Shown: piece by piece, positions 1-12,200 of the stretch
Position numbering within the stretch: position 1 is the stretch's first letter
Layout: every line of letters begins with the position of its first letter
Source: Setoptus koraiensis
Lineage: Eukaryota; Arthropoda
Assembly: GCA_048013815.1 (NCBI GenBank)
Contig: CM106586.1
Location: 15,066,001-15,130,000 of the forward strand
Length of the DNA stretch: 64,000 bases
Reading direction: 5' to 3'
Program-made: the position numbers and the translations under genes
The notes under the pieces: generated by a model
What the model saw: the letters and a program-made list of their open reading frames with translations, nothing else
Databases searched by the model: none
What the model was told of the DNA's origin: nothing

Positions 1-168
1 NNNNNNNNNNNNNNNNNNNNNNNNNNNNNNNNNNNNNNNNNNNNNNNNNNNNNNNNNNNNNNNNNNNNNNNNNNNNNNNNNNNNNNNNNNNNNNNNNNNN
101 NNNNNNNNNNNNNNNNNNNNNNNNNNNNNNNNNNNNNNNNNNNNNNNNNNNNNNNNNNNNNNNNNNNN
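1..168. other. assembly gap (N run)
   Basis: All bases are N. The gap cuts off the 3' part of the CSN5 gene that begins just to its right. Confidence 0.99.
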
Positions 169-608
169 CAGCATCCGTAGCCTGGATGTGAATGATACCA
201 ACCTATGACATTTTCTTTTCTATCGACATGCTTGGCCTGTTCAACATAAGCCGCCATATACTCGTAGGCGGCGGCGTGAGCATTTACCCGTGTTTCTGTA
301 CCTTCGACAGGCAAGGCAAATGAGTCCATAACTATCATGGTATTAGTATCGACTTTACCTAATAACATTCCCATAATCTCTAGAGATCCGCCAGATTTTG
401 CGTGTCTAAGCATCTTCAATAGAGCGTGTGCCGAAATTTTAATAAATTTGAAATAACTGGGGTCCCTTTCCCATGGCTTTGCTATCCTAATCTCTGATTG
501 TTGTTTTTCGTCATAAATATATATGTCATCAATGGCTGCGGCCTCGCTCAGTATACTGCTGCAACCCTCTTTGGGGTCTATATCCATCAAGTCTTGCTTT
601 GATGTCAT
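169..608 (-). CDS. CSN5: COP9 signalosome subunit 5 (JAB1), 5' part, truncated by the gap
   Basis: This is the first 146 codons of the metalloprotease subunit of the COP9 signalosome, which removes NEDD8 from cullins in nucleus and cytoplasm. The ATG is at 608 and the frame stays open into the N run. The N-terminus is acidic. A stretch ending [13 protein letters not shown] is followed by [13 protein letters not shown], then [12 protein letters not shown], which carries the JAMM glutamate. Next come [30 protein letters not shown] and [11 protein letters not shown], with the two zinc-binding histidines of the JAMM motif. The zinc-binding aspartate and the C-terminal half would lie in or beyond the gap. 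No intron interrupts the visible part. Similarity to animal CSN5 is very high, so the assignment is firm. The fragment looks truncated by assembly, not by mutation. Confidence 0.96.
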
Positions 609-3361
609 GATTGTGTGTGTTGTTAATATAAGCCAGCGATAGTAAATAACTATAAATAGTAGATAACTAAAAATAGTGTAAAGTAGTGAATTAAAGAATT
701 CAGGGGATACCGCTAATGGTATGTGATGGATTAGAGTGTGATATAAGACAAGATAAGGAGGACATTACGATAATAATTGCATTTTTTATTTTCTTGCCAT
801 GTGATCGACTTGAGCACATCGGCATTCTGTGCGCCGTGCGCAGATCCGGCACACGCAGGCATAAATGTAATTGTGTGGATTCAACTTTGTTGTGCGCACG
901 CGCAAGTGTTGAATAACCATGGCTTTTCGCGTTCAAGTTTGTCGAGTTCGACAACGACGACGACGACGGCGGCGGCGGCGGCGACGAGTGATCAAGAAGC
1001 GAGTGAGAGTGAGTCAAGATTTGTCCGTCGCTCGACGAGTTTGTTTATATGTGTGTTCGAAAATTTCGAACTTATTCCATCACTACGCTTTCAAGCATGA
1101 ACATCTCCGGATAGTTGGTTAGTCGGTTGCTCGGTTAAGTTGACTCTCTCGAACTAATTTATTCGTCGACTATCATCATCGTTCATTCATTATTCTGTAC
1201 CAGCAGTAATTATTATTACGTCGTAGTTTTGATTGGAGTTTTCTCATCAACATTAGTGGCAGAAGAAGCAGCAACAACAACAACAACGACAGCGGCAACA
1301 ACAACGACAACAACAACGACAACAACAACGACAACAACAACATCATCATCATCATCACCAGCGGCATCACAACTAACAAGACAGCAACTATCAATACACA
1401 TGAATGGCAATAATAAAGATCACTAATGAATGAATTCTCACTAACTAATAATAGCTAGTAGCGAGAGAAAAGAAGTAAACTAAAAGTAAGCACTGAGCAC
1501 AAGAAGAAGATAAACTTGTACAGCTCGCTAGTTGCCGTCTGGTTAAGTTTTAAAGAAGTCGCATATGGCGATAGTCGTGATAGCTGTTAGTTTCTTTTTC
1601 TCTCTCTGTAAAAACAAGATTTTACTTCTACTTTCGCTATAACGACGACAAGACAAACATAACAACTACCGCCAGCACTCCCTAAACTACTGTAAGATAT
1701 CGTCGCACTGGTGACTCAAAATCACCACCATATTACTAAAGCTGCTACATTTATTATGTTCCAACTCTCTCTCTCTCTCTTTCAGAGTTTATTGTAATAT
1801 ACACCATGTGTGTGTGTGCTCGAGAACATATATAACTTTATATAACTAAAACTAATGTGCCATTTTCTGCAAAGTACACTGTATAGTGGCGTACATGTTG
1901 ATACAGAGATGAATGAACAGAGACAGAATATTGTTATTATTAGTTTATTATTATTACTATCATTGTGCGAGAAGCGCCGAAAAAACCCCAACAATCTTGT
2001 TCGTCGTGTTCGCTCGCACTCACACTAATTATTAGATCTGGGGTGATATCGGATGGAACCTACGAGCATCTTCCGATGCGCGTTATAGGGTGTTGCGAGT
2101 CTCGGCAGCGGCGGCAGCAACAAATTGCCAGCAGCTCAGCTTACTCAGCGCCGCTAATAGAATGTGCGCAAAGTTTACAAAATCAATTTGTCTACTGTGT
2201 TTAAAGTTTGATCAGCGCGCACACACACACACGCACACTCTCACAGTGATAGTATCACAGTGAGAGTCTCGCTATGATATAGTGACTGTGTGGGGGTCTC
2301 ACTACATGCGACTCGCATGATGCGATACAGTCTCACACGGTAGCGGCAGTGTGATAAAGTTCGCTCTTGGGCATAAGTGAGCGAAAGTGATATATTCTGA
2401 TTATTGTGTGAGTAACGATCAGATCGAATTATTTGTTTGTCTGTGCTGCAATTGTGCATATTTTGTGTGTATGTTTCTGGCGCGAGTCTGTGCCAACAAT
2501 CACACACTTGAGTCCGCTACACACACACAATGGCTGCTAGTGGTGCCAGCTTGGGGTGTCGATAAGTGTCTTGCAGCCCGCGCATAATGAGTTGCCTCTA
2601 ATGAGCAACGCAGTGAGCGAGATCGCATCGAACTAACGTGTGTCCATCACCCATCAATCATGGCGAATCAATTGATCTGTCCCAGTCTCCCATTTTTTTT
2701 GCCCCCCCTCCCTCGAGGCTGTGTGACTGCACATTGTGCACACTAACAACACAAACACGCACGCACACTTGGCACACATTTTGCGCATTTTATACATTCT
2801 GCACGACGTTTAATTTATTAGCCGGCGCGTTGTTGGCACTCGCTGAATCTGAAAATTCGATCCGGCTTAAAATTGCATTCGGCAAATGCATTGAACTCGC
2901 CATTGTGAACTAACCCGATCGCTCGTTTTGTTCGATTATCTTTGTTTCCATTAACTAGCAGCAGCCAGAGCGCGAGAGAACGAGGCCGGATGATTATTAT
3001 TGACTATCCCGAATTGATTTATAATTAATTTATAACTGATTTATAGCACCGAGGATCGAGTGTAAGCGGCAGCCAGAATGGAACTACCCGACGGAGCCGC
3101 CAGCCGCCGCAGCCGCCAGCGGATCGCGCAATGAAGCCACGAATATACCGCAAACATACCGCAAACATACCGCGAATATACCGCGAATATACCGCAAATA
3201 CGCCAGACAAATACACCGCAAATACACCGCAAATACACCGCAAATACACCAGACAAATACACCAGACAAATACACCAGACAAACAAGCAATCAATCAACA
3301 GCAGTGAATCAACAGTGTTACAATTATGATGATTGCAATTAAAACAACGCAGTGACAAACA
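609..3361. other. intergenic / 5' region between CSN5 and the GPCR gene
   Basis: No convincing coding sequence is seen. The stretch lies between the divergent CSN5 (minus) and GPCR (plus) genes, so it probably holds both promoters and the GPCR 5' untranslated region. It contains a (CAA/CGA)n tract at about 1266-1345, which makes long meaningless reading frames on both strands. It also has a (CT)n tract near 1765-1782, a (CA)n tract near 2217-2232 and several short inverted GTGATA/TATCAC motifs around 2241-2300. I could not place a transcription start. Confidence 0.6.
3141..3285. repeat. short-period tandem repeat (10-13 bp units)
   Basis: About a dozen units related to ACCGCAAATAC occur. They drift into an ACACCAGACAAAT variant at the right end. 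The repeat lies in the presumed 5' untranslated region of the GPCR gene and creates long artefactual minus-strand frames rich in Val, Cys and Tyr. Confidence 0.85.
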
Positions 3362-3496
3362 ATGGACAACAGGCCGCTGTTTCGGCGATCGGAAGCGGCG
3401 CTCAACGACAAGACAGCAACCACTGAATTGATTAATCGCAAACAACAACTGCAATCGCATCTCGACACTTGCAACAGCAACAGCAGCATCACCTAA
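3362..3496 (+). CDS. possible upstream ORF (44 codons) in the GPCR leader
   Basis: An ATG with A at -3 and G at +4 opens a 44-codon frame that ends with TAA 85 bases before the proposed GPCR start at 3582, whose own context is weaker. The peptide starts MDNRPLFRRSEAA and shows no recognisable domain. If the leader is transcribed unspliced across this stretch, it would act as an upstream ORF limiting receptor translation. It could equally be chance. Confidence 0.25.
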   Translation: MDNRPLFRRSEAALNDKTATTELINRKQQLQSHLDTCNSNSSIT

Positions 3497-3581
3497 CCAT
3501 TCGAATTGTTATAATTGATACATCAGCAATCACAAACCAAACCCATCATTTAGTAAGTCTGACCAAGCGACAGCCAGCGAC

Positions 3582-4511
3582 ATGCCCCGGCCGGCGTGCA
3601 ATCATAGTCACACTGGGCCCGTTTGCAGCAGCATCACAAGCTCGCCATTGTTCACTTCGCACAACAACAACAACAGCAACAACGACAACAACGACAACAA
3701 CAACAGCAACAACAACAACGACAACAACAACAACAGCGGCAGCAGCAAAACAATCATTTCAATTAGCAGGCCAATATCGTCAATATCAGTATATTTATTA
3801 TTGGTGACAGTATTGTTATTGTTACCCTTCACATGGCTCGCGACAAACTGTGATATTTTAATTCAACAAACAAATCGGCCGACATCAACTGATACCACTT
3901 CACTACTAGCGCACAATCAAGACAACAACAGCGACGACAATAACATGAGAAGCACCGTCAGCTATCCATTAGCTGACGCCGATAGCACAAATAATAATAA
4001 TAATAATAACAACGGCGCCGGCTACTCTACAATTGATCAATTCATTGCAGATCGTCCATCGGCCTCCACAACTGCCTATCTGAACGCTGATCCAGTTGCT
4101 GTGGCGCTGGCCAGTCACCTAGAGCGATGGTTTAATGCGGCCATTCTGGCCAGCGGAGTTGCCTCCAACCAACGCAAAGGTGTCACAGCAACCGCAACTG
4201 CAACCGCCAGCCCCAACAATGCCCAACAACAACAGTCCAATATGGGCCATGCAACGTCGCCCATTTCCAATTATGCTAATGATAATGTCTCTGATAATTA
4301 TAATAATAATAATGATAATAATAACAGTAGTAATACCACAACTAATACTAATGGTGATAATAATAATAATATCGGAGGCGCCGCTCATCCTCAACATGAA
4401 GCAAGCGGAACATCGACGAATACTTTGTACGATAATCTACAACCAAATGTGCCCACAATGCCATCGGCCAAGAAGCAGGAACCCCAGTTTATCGAACTCG
4501 AAGATACAAAC
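3582..4511 (+). CDS. GPCR exon 1: Asn-rich N-terminus with buried hydrophobic segment
   Basis: The exon encodes 310 residues from ATG 3582 to a GTAAGT donor in phase 0. It is dominated by Asn, Ser and Thr runs. One strong hydrophobic segment (VYLLLVTVLLLLPFTWLA, about residues 70-87) probably serves as the signal sequence, although 68 residues precede it, which is long for a signal peptide. A different 5' exon could supply a normal signal peptide. Assignment to the receptor rests on the frame-consistent junction with exon 2. Confidence 0.65.
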
Positions 4512-6171
4512 GTAAGTTTTTGACACACATTTGTCGCTAGTCTCACTGGCCTTGTTTCCGTTGCTAACTCAAGCTACATGTTGTTGTTGTTACATGGCTA
4601 ATGTTATCAACAATTCAATTTGCGAGCCCTCAACGCTCACTGCACCAACAGAATGCTGGAAACTCGGTCAATCCTCTGCTGTCACTTTGGCAAGCTTGAG
4701 TGAATCACACAGCGCGAGTGACCACATTTGTGACCGACTGTACGGTAGCGTGTATTTATACTGTGATACGTGTATAATTATATGAAACTTGGCCAATTTG
4801 ATAAGCTCCATCTGGATGACACACTGTCATCTAATCTAATGAGGCCACTTGATAATTTCTATCTATTCATCTATTCTATCCGTTATTCTCGACACACACG
4901 CACGAACACGTCTCCATACTGGTCAAACACCTCGTTATATCCATGCAAAAATGTCAACTGCTATGTTGCACAAACGCACTCATGTTTATGATATGTTTCA
5001 TCATTTATCATTCTCTGGTTGTCATCACAAAACTAATGAAACATGTGTAGATTCGACAGGTAGACCCCATAATCATCGAGCAACTAAAGGGCGAACTAAG
5101 TAGATTGGAGATCAACCCTTACGATGACCAGAATCAACTAAAAGAGTGGACTTGGTGTATATCACAAATAATTGACCATCATCACAAGCTGCATCGTAGA
5201 GACAAAGACACCAACAACCATAAAAATGCTGCTATGCATATTGAGACAGACCGATCAGCCAATAATGTCGATAATAATGATATGCCGTCTAATCCATCCT
5301 CGTCACAATTACCAGTATCTCTCAATAATCATCATAGGTTGCATCATCGCACCAGAAGTAGTCATGATAATAATAATAATCATCAACATAATAGTGTCAT
5401 AAATAGGCAACATAATAATCGTGTCAATGAGCAACAACCAATCCACCGTCAATCAACATCAGCAGCAAGCTTTCGCACAAACAAAAGAACAACATCAAGC
5501 CTCACCAACCACGATGATAATAGTATAAATCAATCATATTCGCCTGCTTTAACGCAACCGGCATCGGAAACACATTTATTATACTCAAATAGTGATAACA
5601 ATGAAAATAATGTATATGATAATACTGATTATAGCTCCAATAACTTCATCAATGCACATAACTACGCCAATCGTTCTAGAATTGTTGGAGCAGGTAAGTA
5701 AATTGTTTATCATCACCAGCCAGCCAGGCGGCCAACCATAAAGTTGAGCGTGTGTATTATTAGATTAGATGCGCCTAGTTTGTGGAAGAGAAGTTTGACG
5801 ATAGTTTTGTCTTATTGACAGTCATCTAAGGGCGGTGGTGCCCTATGGTGGCACTGGTAATGGTTCTGTTGTTGTTGGTGTAGGTGGCGATAGCAATCTA
5901 ATCAATTCATACAGCAATACATTAACCATTATGTATCTGAGGGCGACGCGAGAATCCATTTCATCAGCAGATATTTGTTTTTATTAATGAACAAGCCAGT
6001 GTTAATGTGACAATCTATATTTAGATGGCTCGCGTAGAGGAATAGAATGGAAGAGAGAACCTTTTCGAAATACTTAGACTGAGAAAATCCAGACTGCAGC
6101 AACACATTAGAAAGGGAGTAAGAGATGACCATCCCACGCACACATGTATATAGAGTCCTGTGCACTCTCTG

Positions 6172-6205
<34 letters not shown>

Positions 6206-9200
6206 TCTCTCTCCCTGGCTTGGCTCAAGTTGAGCCTCTCTCCAGTTCCAACAAAATAGAGAGACCTTAATGTGTGACAAGTGGTGGATATTGTGCGCTC
6301 AAAGTTAAGCTCTAGCATCAACTCTATGTCTATTATTTACATCGAGATAGACAGCTAAAGTTAGCGAACCCTCAAACTCAAAGCCCTGTATGGCTTAGAT
6401 GGCGGGATGATGGTAGGGCTGGTTGCGGCTGCGTTGGCCACCGAGAAGAGAGAGAGAGTATTAGTGGATGAAGCGACATGTATACTGGTAGAGTGGGAGC
6501 CGACTGATATAATTTGCTGCACAACCTGAATGGTACAGAGAATAAACTCGAGCGAACAACAATAGTGTCACTAACGGAATGAACAATGGAGAGAAAGTGA
6601 ACTAAAACAGAGGCCAGCAGCAGAAATGCAAATTAATAGCTTCGACTAGTGATATTTCCTCGGTTTTTAAGCTTTCCAGCTTGAATATTATCTATCAAGT
6701 TTAGCAAGCCAACGATATCCGAATCGGCAATAATGGCCTGGATAATGTGGGATCGATTGTATGTTCTTATGGAGAGAATTATATTACATGATGTGTAAAT
6801 GTGTGTTTGTGCATATTGATCGCATATCATCATGATAGCGCTCTTTTTTTAGAAACAATTCAGTTAGGGCGGGTGAATGGAGTCATTGAATAAGAGGCAA
6901 GTGAAGCATAATTTGAGACAGAAAAAGAGAGTGGAGTAGCATCCTAATGATGCGAACACTCCGGATGCTCTATAGGCTTTAATATGTTGGCCAATGAGAT
7001 GAGATTGTTCTTTTAGTGAATAGTGTGGTGGTTGCTTGAGAGGGCGCAATGTCGCTGATGAAATCACCGGCAAATTGGCGCCCCTGATATTATATATACA
7101 ACGGCGCTGTATTAGACAACAAATTAGTACCATTGGGCGACAACAATGCAACAACAACACCATCACCACCACCAACAACTGTGGTGTTGTTCAGGCTTAA
7201 TTTGATTTATAAGCACAAGGCACGTCGCCCATAGAGGGCCCATTGTTGACCATGTTAGCAGCCACTGGAGTTAGTTACAAGATAAAGATGGTATCTTTCT
7301 CTTGGCTGTGGCCGCAGTGCTACATCACTATGGCCAAGTGGCTAACTGGCCTATGACGCAACTAAAGCTAAAAGGTTGTCAAACATTAACGAATGACTGG
7401 CCACTAGGGGCTGCTTGACGACCGCATGATAGTGGTCACTTAGCTTGTATGCTCAAATGCGCTAATGTATGTTGCTCACATTATTATAATATATCTTTTT
7501 CTATTTCACTAACAAACAATCCATTCCCCTTGGTTGTGCATCCAATCTGAGTGCTAACAGTAGTGGCAGGGCGCCACTAGTGGGTCAAGTGAGATGCAAC
7601 GACTACAGCGAGCGGGATCACTTACATGCTATAGATTGTAATGAGCGATAGTGAGTGGACTATTCAGTGTTTTTTGTTTGCGCCTGGCCAGTTGACTGGC
7701 CACCAGAAAGATTCATTTCAGAGCTCTCTATGTCTCGCTGTGTGTGCCTGGCCCACCCTCTCGCACATTCAATCCGCAAGCCATTGTTTTGAGGGTCCCC
7801 ACAGACCATCTGATTGATGCTACTGCTGTGAAAGTTTCCAATGGGCGCCCAAACTTTTACAACATATATATATATATGCCCGTTTTCCGACACTGAATTG
7901 TCGTCAGTTGGCAACCCTTAACTAACTAACAATCCAACTGACTGACGAACGGATGAGTCCGTGTTGGCAAGACTGGCAGCATTCATTTGTTTGCCTTGGT
8001 ACCATCATTTTATTGTGGACATACAGCAACATTATCATATGTTGTTAGTTGTTGTTTTTCGCATTGTGTGTGTGTGTGCGTGTGTGTGTGTGTGTGTGAC
8101 ATCATCAGTTTGGTAGTTGCTGATATATAGTCGCGCTAGTGTTTGCACGTAGAATTAGTGGCGTTCCAGTGGTGACATGGCACCAAAACAAATCACTATA
8201 TATAGCACAAATAGCATACAAAAACACATCGTTTACAAGCCAGAAGGGGCCCCCGTTTACGCAACAACACGCCAGCCGACAACTGCGTTTGTTGACCGAC
8301 TGGCCAACTTCTAGCTTGTAGCGTCTATAAAATGAACAGTATTAATGCCGCCCTTTCCGGTTTTGCCAATCTCTCTGTCCCTTGGCCGTGCCCCTATGAT
8401 GATGATGATGTTGTCGCTAGCGCTGCTTCTGTTGTGCCCGTGTCAGCTCATTACAAGCTTGCGATTTGTCAACTGCAACAACGCCAACTTTGGCCAAACA
8501 ACAATCACTAAATATACAGAGCGGAGGCTGTCGGCTGGCAAGACTCGATAAGACTGCTGTTTGTTTGGTCTCGGCAATAAGTTTATATGAAGTGATCGTT
8601 CAAGTCGACTTTTGGTCGCCAGTTTATCGGCCGGCTTGTGGCCGGCCGACTGACTCTTGCTAGCTGGCACCTACTTGCGATGAATATTGTTAGCGTTACA
8701 TTGAAAAATCCCACTCGAGAGGGTCTCGGTGGCTCTCTACCATGTCTATTCATGCATCTGTTAGGCCATGATAATGTCGTCGCCTAGCACAGAATCGACA
8801 CACAATTGCAACACGACGACAAAATCCTCTTCCTTTTTACGCAGCCCTCATAATTGAACCCGAAGCTATTTGTGTGTGGAACACAAATAGCTACATCATC
8901 ATGGTCGTCGTCATGCTCGTCCGTTTGTCCGGCACACTTCATCCACTGGCACATCGTTGGCGTGGCCATATTAGCCAAACGTGGCGGCCAATACAGGGGC
9001 TAGTGGGGAGCCCCTTGTTGTCAATGGCGCCACTGTTGTTGTGGCTGTTGTCGTATGGCAGAGGAATGTGCGCCGAGATTGTGTGAAACTGCCGGCTTGC
9101 CGGGCCAAGTTGCGTGCCGTTGCGTTTAACTTTTGGTCTGGTCACTTGCCAGTTACAAGCTGGCCCGACAGTTTGGCTAGTTTGCAGCCGCGATAGCTGG

Positions 9201-12200
9201 TGATCGAATAGATCGTAACGAGAGAAGAACGTGCCTTCAATCATTCGAACGCCGCCCACACGCTCCATCTTTTTTTTTATCCGCGGGCCTCATAGGACGG
9301 AACGTGAGACGGCCATTTTGTTTGCTGCTGTGTATAGATTCATTTCGTGCGATGTGTCCAGGCATATCTAATGGGACTGTCCCGAATATGAATGGCTCGT
9401 CAAGCAGGCCAGCCGACGGAACAACGGGCCGTGTGTCGTCTGTTGGTCGTGATTGCCGTTGTCGCTGATGTTCATGGCGTGTCATCGCTATCCACACACC
9501 ACCATGACGCCAATAGTCACTGAGTGCCCACTGAAGCTTGCCTACTGGCCGGAATAGCTTACTGACCCATTCATTGGGCTGGTTGGTCGGATTGAAAAAA
9601 GGCCAGCGGAAAAGAGGCCCCCGACGCAGAAAAATCACGAAGTGGGCCAGTGGTAACGCGCGCGCCCTCCTCTCCGTGTGTGCGCCCGAATTCACCAGTT
9701 AAACAGTTTAACAGTTAAACAGATCTAATTCCAATTATAGTGTCATCATGCTGACCAAAATTTTATCCATAACAAATTGCCCTGTCCGAGGGGTCCGGCG
9801 CTTATTACTTTGCCATGGGGGCCTATATTTCAATTGGAACAAAGCGGTGGCAGCGGCAGCAGCAAGAGTTTGGTTTCACTTACAAGTGGCGCTCATGCAC
9901 CCACAAGAGGCCCGGTGGTAAAATGGCCAAGTTGCTTGCAAAGTTATGGAAAAAGGGCAAGGCAATCTCGCTGGTGAGCAGCTAAGTGGTTGTCGTTAGG
10001 TGCCCGGCGCGCTGTTCAATCTATTGTTGGGTGCAAAATGAATTGACCCAACCTCTGGAGTCAACTTGGGATGGAAAATTTACGACGACGCATACACATC
10101 GATTGTGTGTGTGTGTGTGTGCGTGTGCTGGGGCCAGCAAATTGAGTTTTATCCGCGCGATCACATGAGATAAGATGAGATAAGATGAGCTGCTACGAGA
10201 GTGAGAGGGATAGCGAATCACAAAATATCTGTGACAGTCTCGCTATTGAGCAGCAGTCGCTTTGGCACTCAAAATTTGCAGTGAGTGTGTTGCCGATGAT
10301 GGCAAGCTCATAGCTGTCGGATGGTTAGACGGGAATAGCCAGAATGTGATAATAGCTTGTGTGGTGGCGATAGACAAAGAGTTGAGATAATAAGCAAAAA
10401 GTTTGACTTTTTATGTGTGTGTGTGCGGCGCTCGCTATTGGCATACATAGTCAATCGATATGTAAAAGGCGCACAGTCGATAGATGGGCCCCACTTCGAT
10501 TGATCATGTAGCGTCAACAGCGAGCCAGCTATTATATATCATGAGCGATATTAATAGCAGTTTATTTTTCTTCAATTACTATAATGTTATTTATCTCTCT
10601 CCCTGTCTCTCCTCTGGGCCTCTTATTTGCGCGCAATGCTTGTTGCCGAAACACAACCACCGCAAACGCAACCGCAACCAATAAACGCGGCCCACGGACG
10701 CCAACAACACAACCGCTGCAGAATCAAAACTGTCATGCCCCATCACGTTTGATGGGTGGCGCTGCTGGCCGACAACACTGGCTGGCGACACCGCCTACAC
10801 GGAATGTCCCAGCTTTATACCCGGCTTCCTGGCCGAACGTAAGTACCTCATTATAAAATTCATTCGTGGTGTATTCAATTCAAGGACACGCTACATCCAC
10901 AGCTCGCTGGCGATCGCTTGCCTGCGCCTGCGGCTTGTGGTGGCTCGAGTAATAAATTGTACTCTTGCAACGTGCTATATACATTAGATGGTCATAATAT
11001 TGCGTCATAATATTATTATGCCTTTTAAACGGGCCGGGGCGCACTGTTACGATCGAGAGAGCGCGCGACAGTGGTGACAACAGCAACACAACTACTACGC
11101 TTGTCAAAATTATTGCTACACATACTGTATTGTGTATGAGCTGTATTGTAGCTGGCTCGCGACTGACTGCAGTGTCTGGCTCGCGACTGGCCCAAGTCTC
11201 GAGCCAGAGATTTATTGCGTCAGTCGTCATTGAATGTTGAAATGATCGCGTGCGAACGCGTTAATTAAGCGCTCGAGTCGCCACTGCGTCGCCCAATCGC
11301 TCGCGCCATCAATTATTGATGATTTTGTAATTAATAACGCCAACAATATCCAATATCCGACCAACATCCGCATACGACACGCAACACAACGTGCGATGCG
11401 CAACACAACGCGCGCGATACGCAACACAACGCTCGCGATACATTGACACGTACACCGACACGCGCAAACCAACAGGAAAGGCGCACAAGATCTGCCTGGA
11501 GGACGGAACCTGGTTCAAGCACCCATCAACAAACAGGACATGGTCTAACTACACCACTTGTGTTGACACGGCCGATTTAGAGTTTAGACAAAAGATCAAC
11601 AATCTCTACGTGATAGGCAACTCCATATCGGTGCTGGCCCTCTCCATATCGCTGGTGATATTCTTCTCTTTCAAGTGAGTCACTTCCCCTCGCCCGCCTG
11701 TCTTATCCCTGTGCGAATATCTTGCCCCCCCCCCCTTGCCCCAATACTGTAGCTATACCAACTGTGAGCTTCCGACAATTGTACGCACCGAGGGCCAGAT
11801 GTTGCCACGTGTGCCGCGTGTAGTTATGCGGCTGTTGTCAATGTGGGCAATGGCCCCTGTTTGTGCGTTCGTCATTTTTCATATTTACAACGCCGACAAC
11901 ATGCTGCTGTCGGCTGTCTGTTGCTACCGCTGCTGCTCATGAATTTGTGCTGCGGCGGCAGGGGCCCCGCCAAACCATCATCAGGCAGCCTGTTCGCGCC
12001 CGGCTGGCCCATTGTCTAATCCGCTCCAGTGCAGGTGTATGGCGAGCCGGCCCGCGGCAGCTCACCGAGCGCCGGGAGCATCAATGGGGCCCACTTTTGC
12101 GCCACCAGCTTGCATCGATTCACCACTGGCGCCCCAACGAGGTCTGGCAATATCGCAATTGCTGTGGCGGTAGCACACAACCAATCATAGTCATCAGAGA

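Larger units (their letters stand above)
5694..10721 (+). other. GPCR intron 2
   Basis: A 5.0-kb intron with no supported gene. It contains a (CT)n tract at 6167-6213, a (TA)n tract near 7863-7876, a (GT)n tract at about 8068-8098 and a shorter (GT)n near 10105-10122. It becomes more GC-rich from about 8.2 kb onward. Confidence 0.7.

Noticed and set aside
1176-1426. Poly-Thr, poly-Leu and poly-Val frames
   Set aside because: All are translations of one CAA/CGA microsatellite in different frames.
9237-9695. 152-codon minus-strand frame in intron 2
   Set aside because: No recognisable domain or signal peptide; low-information Arg/Pro-rich composition typical of chance frames in GC-rich DNA.
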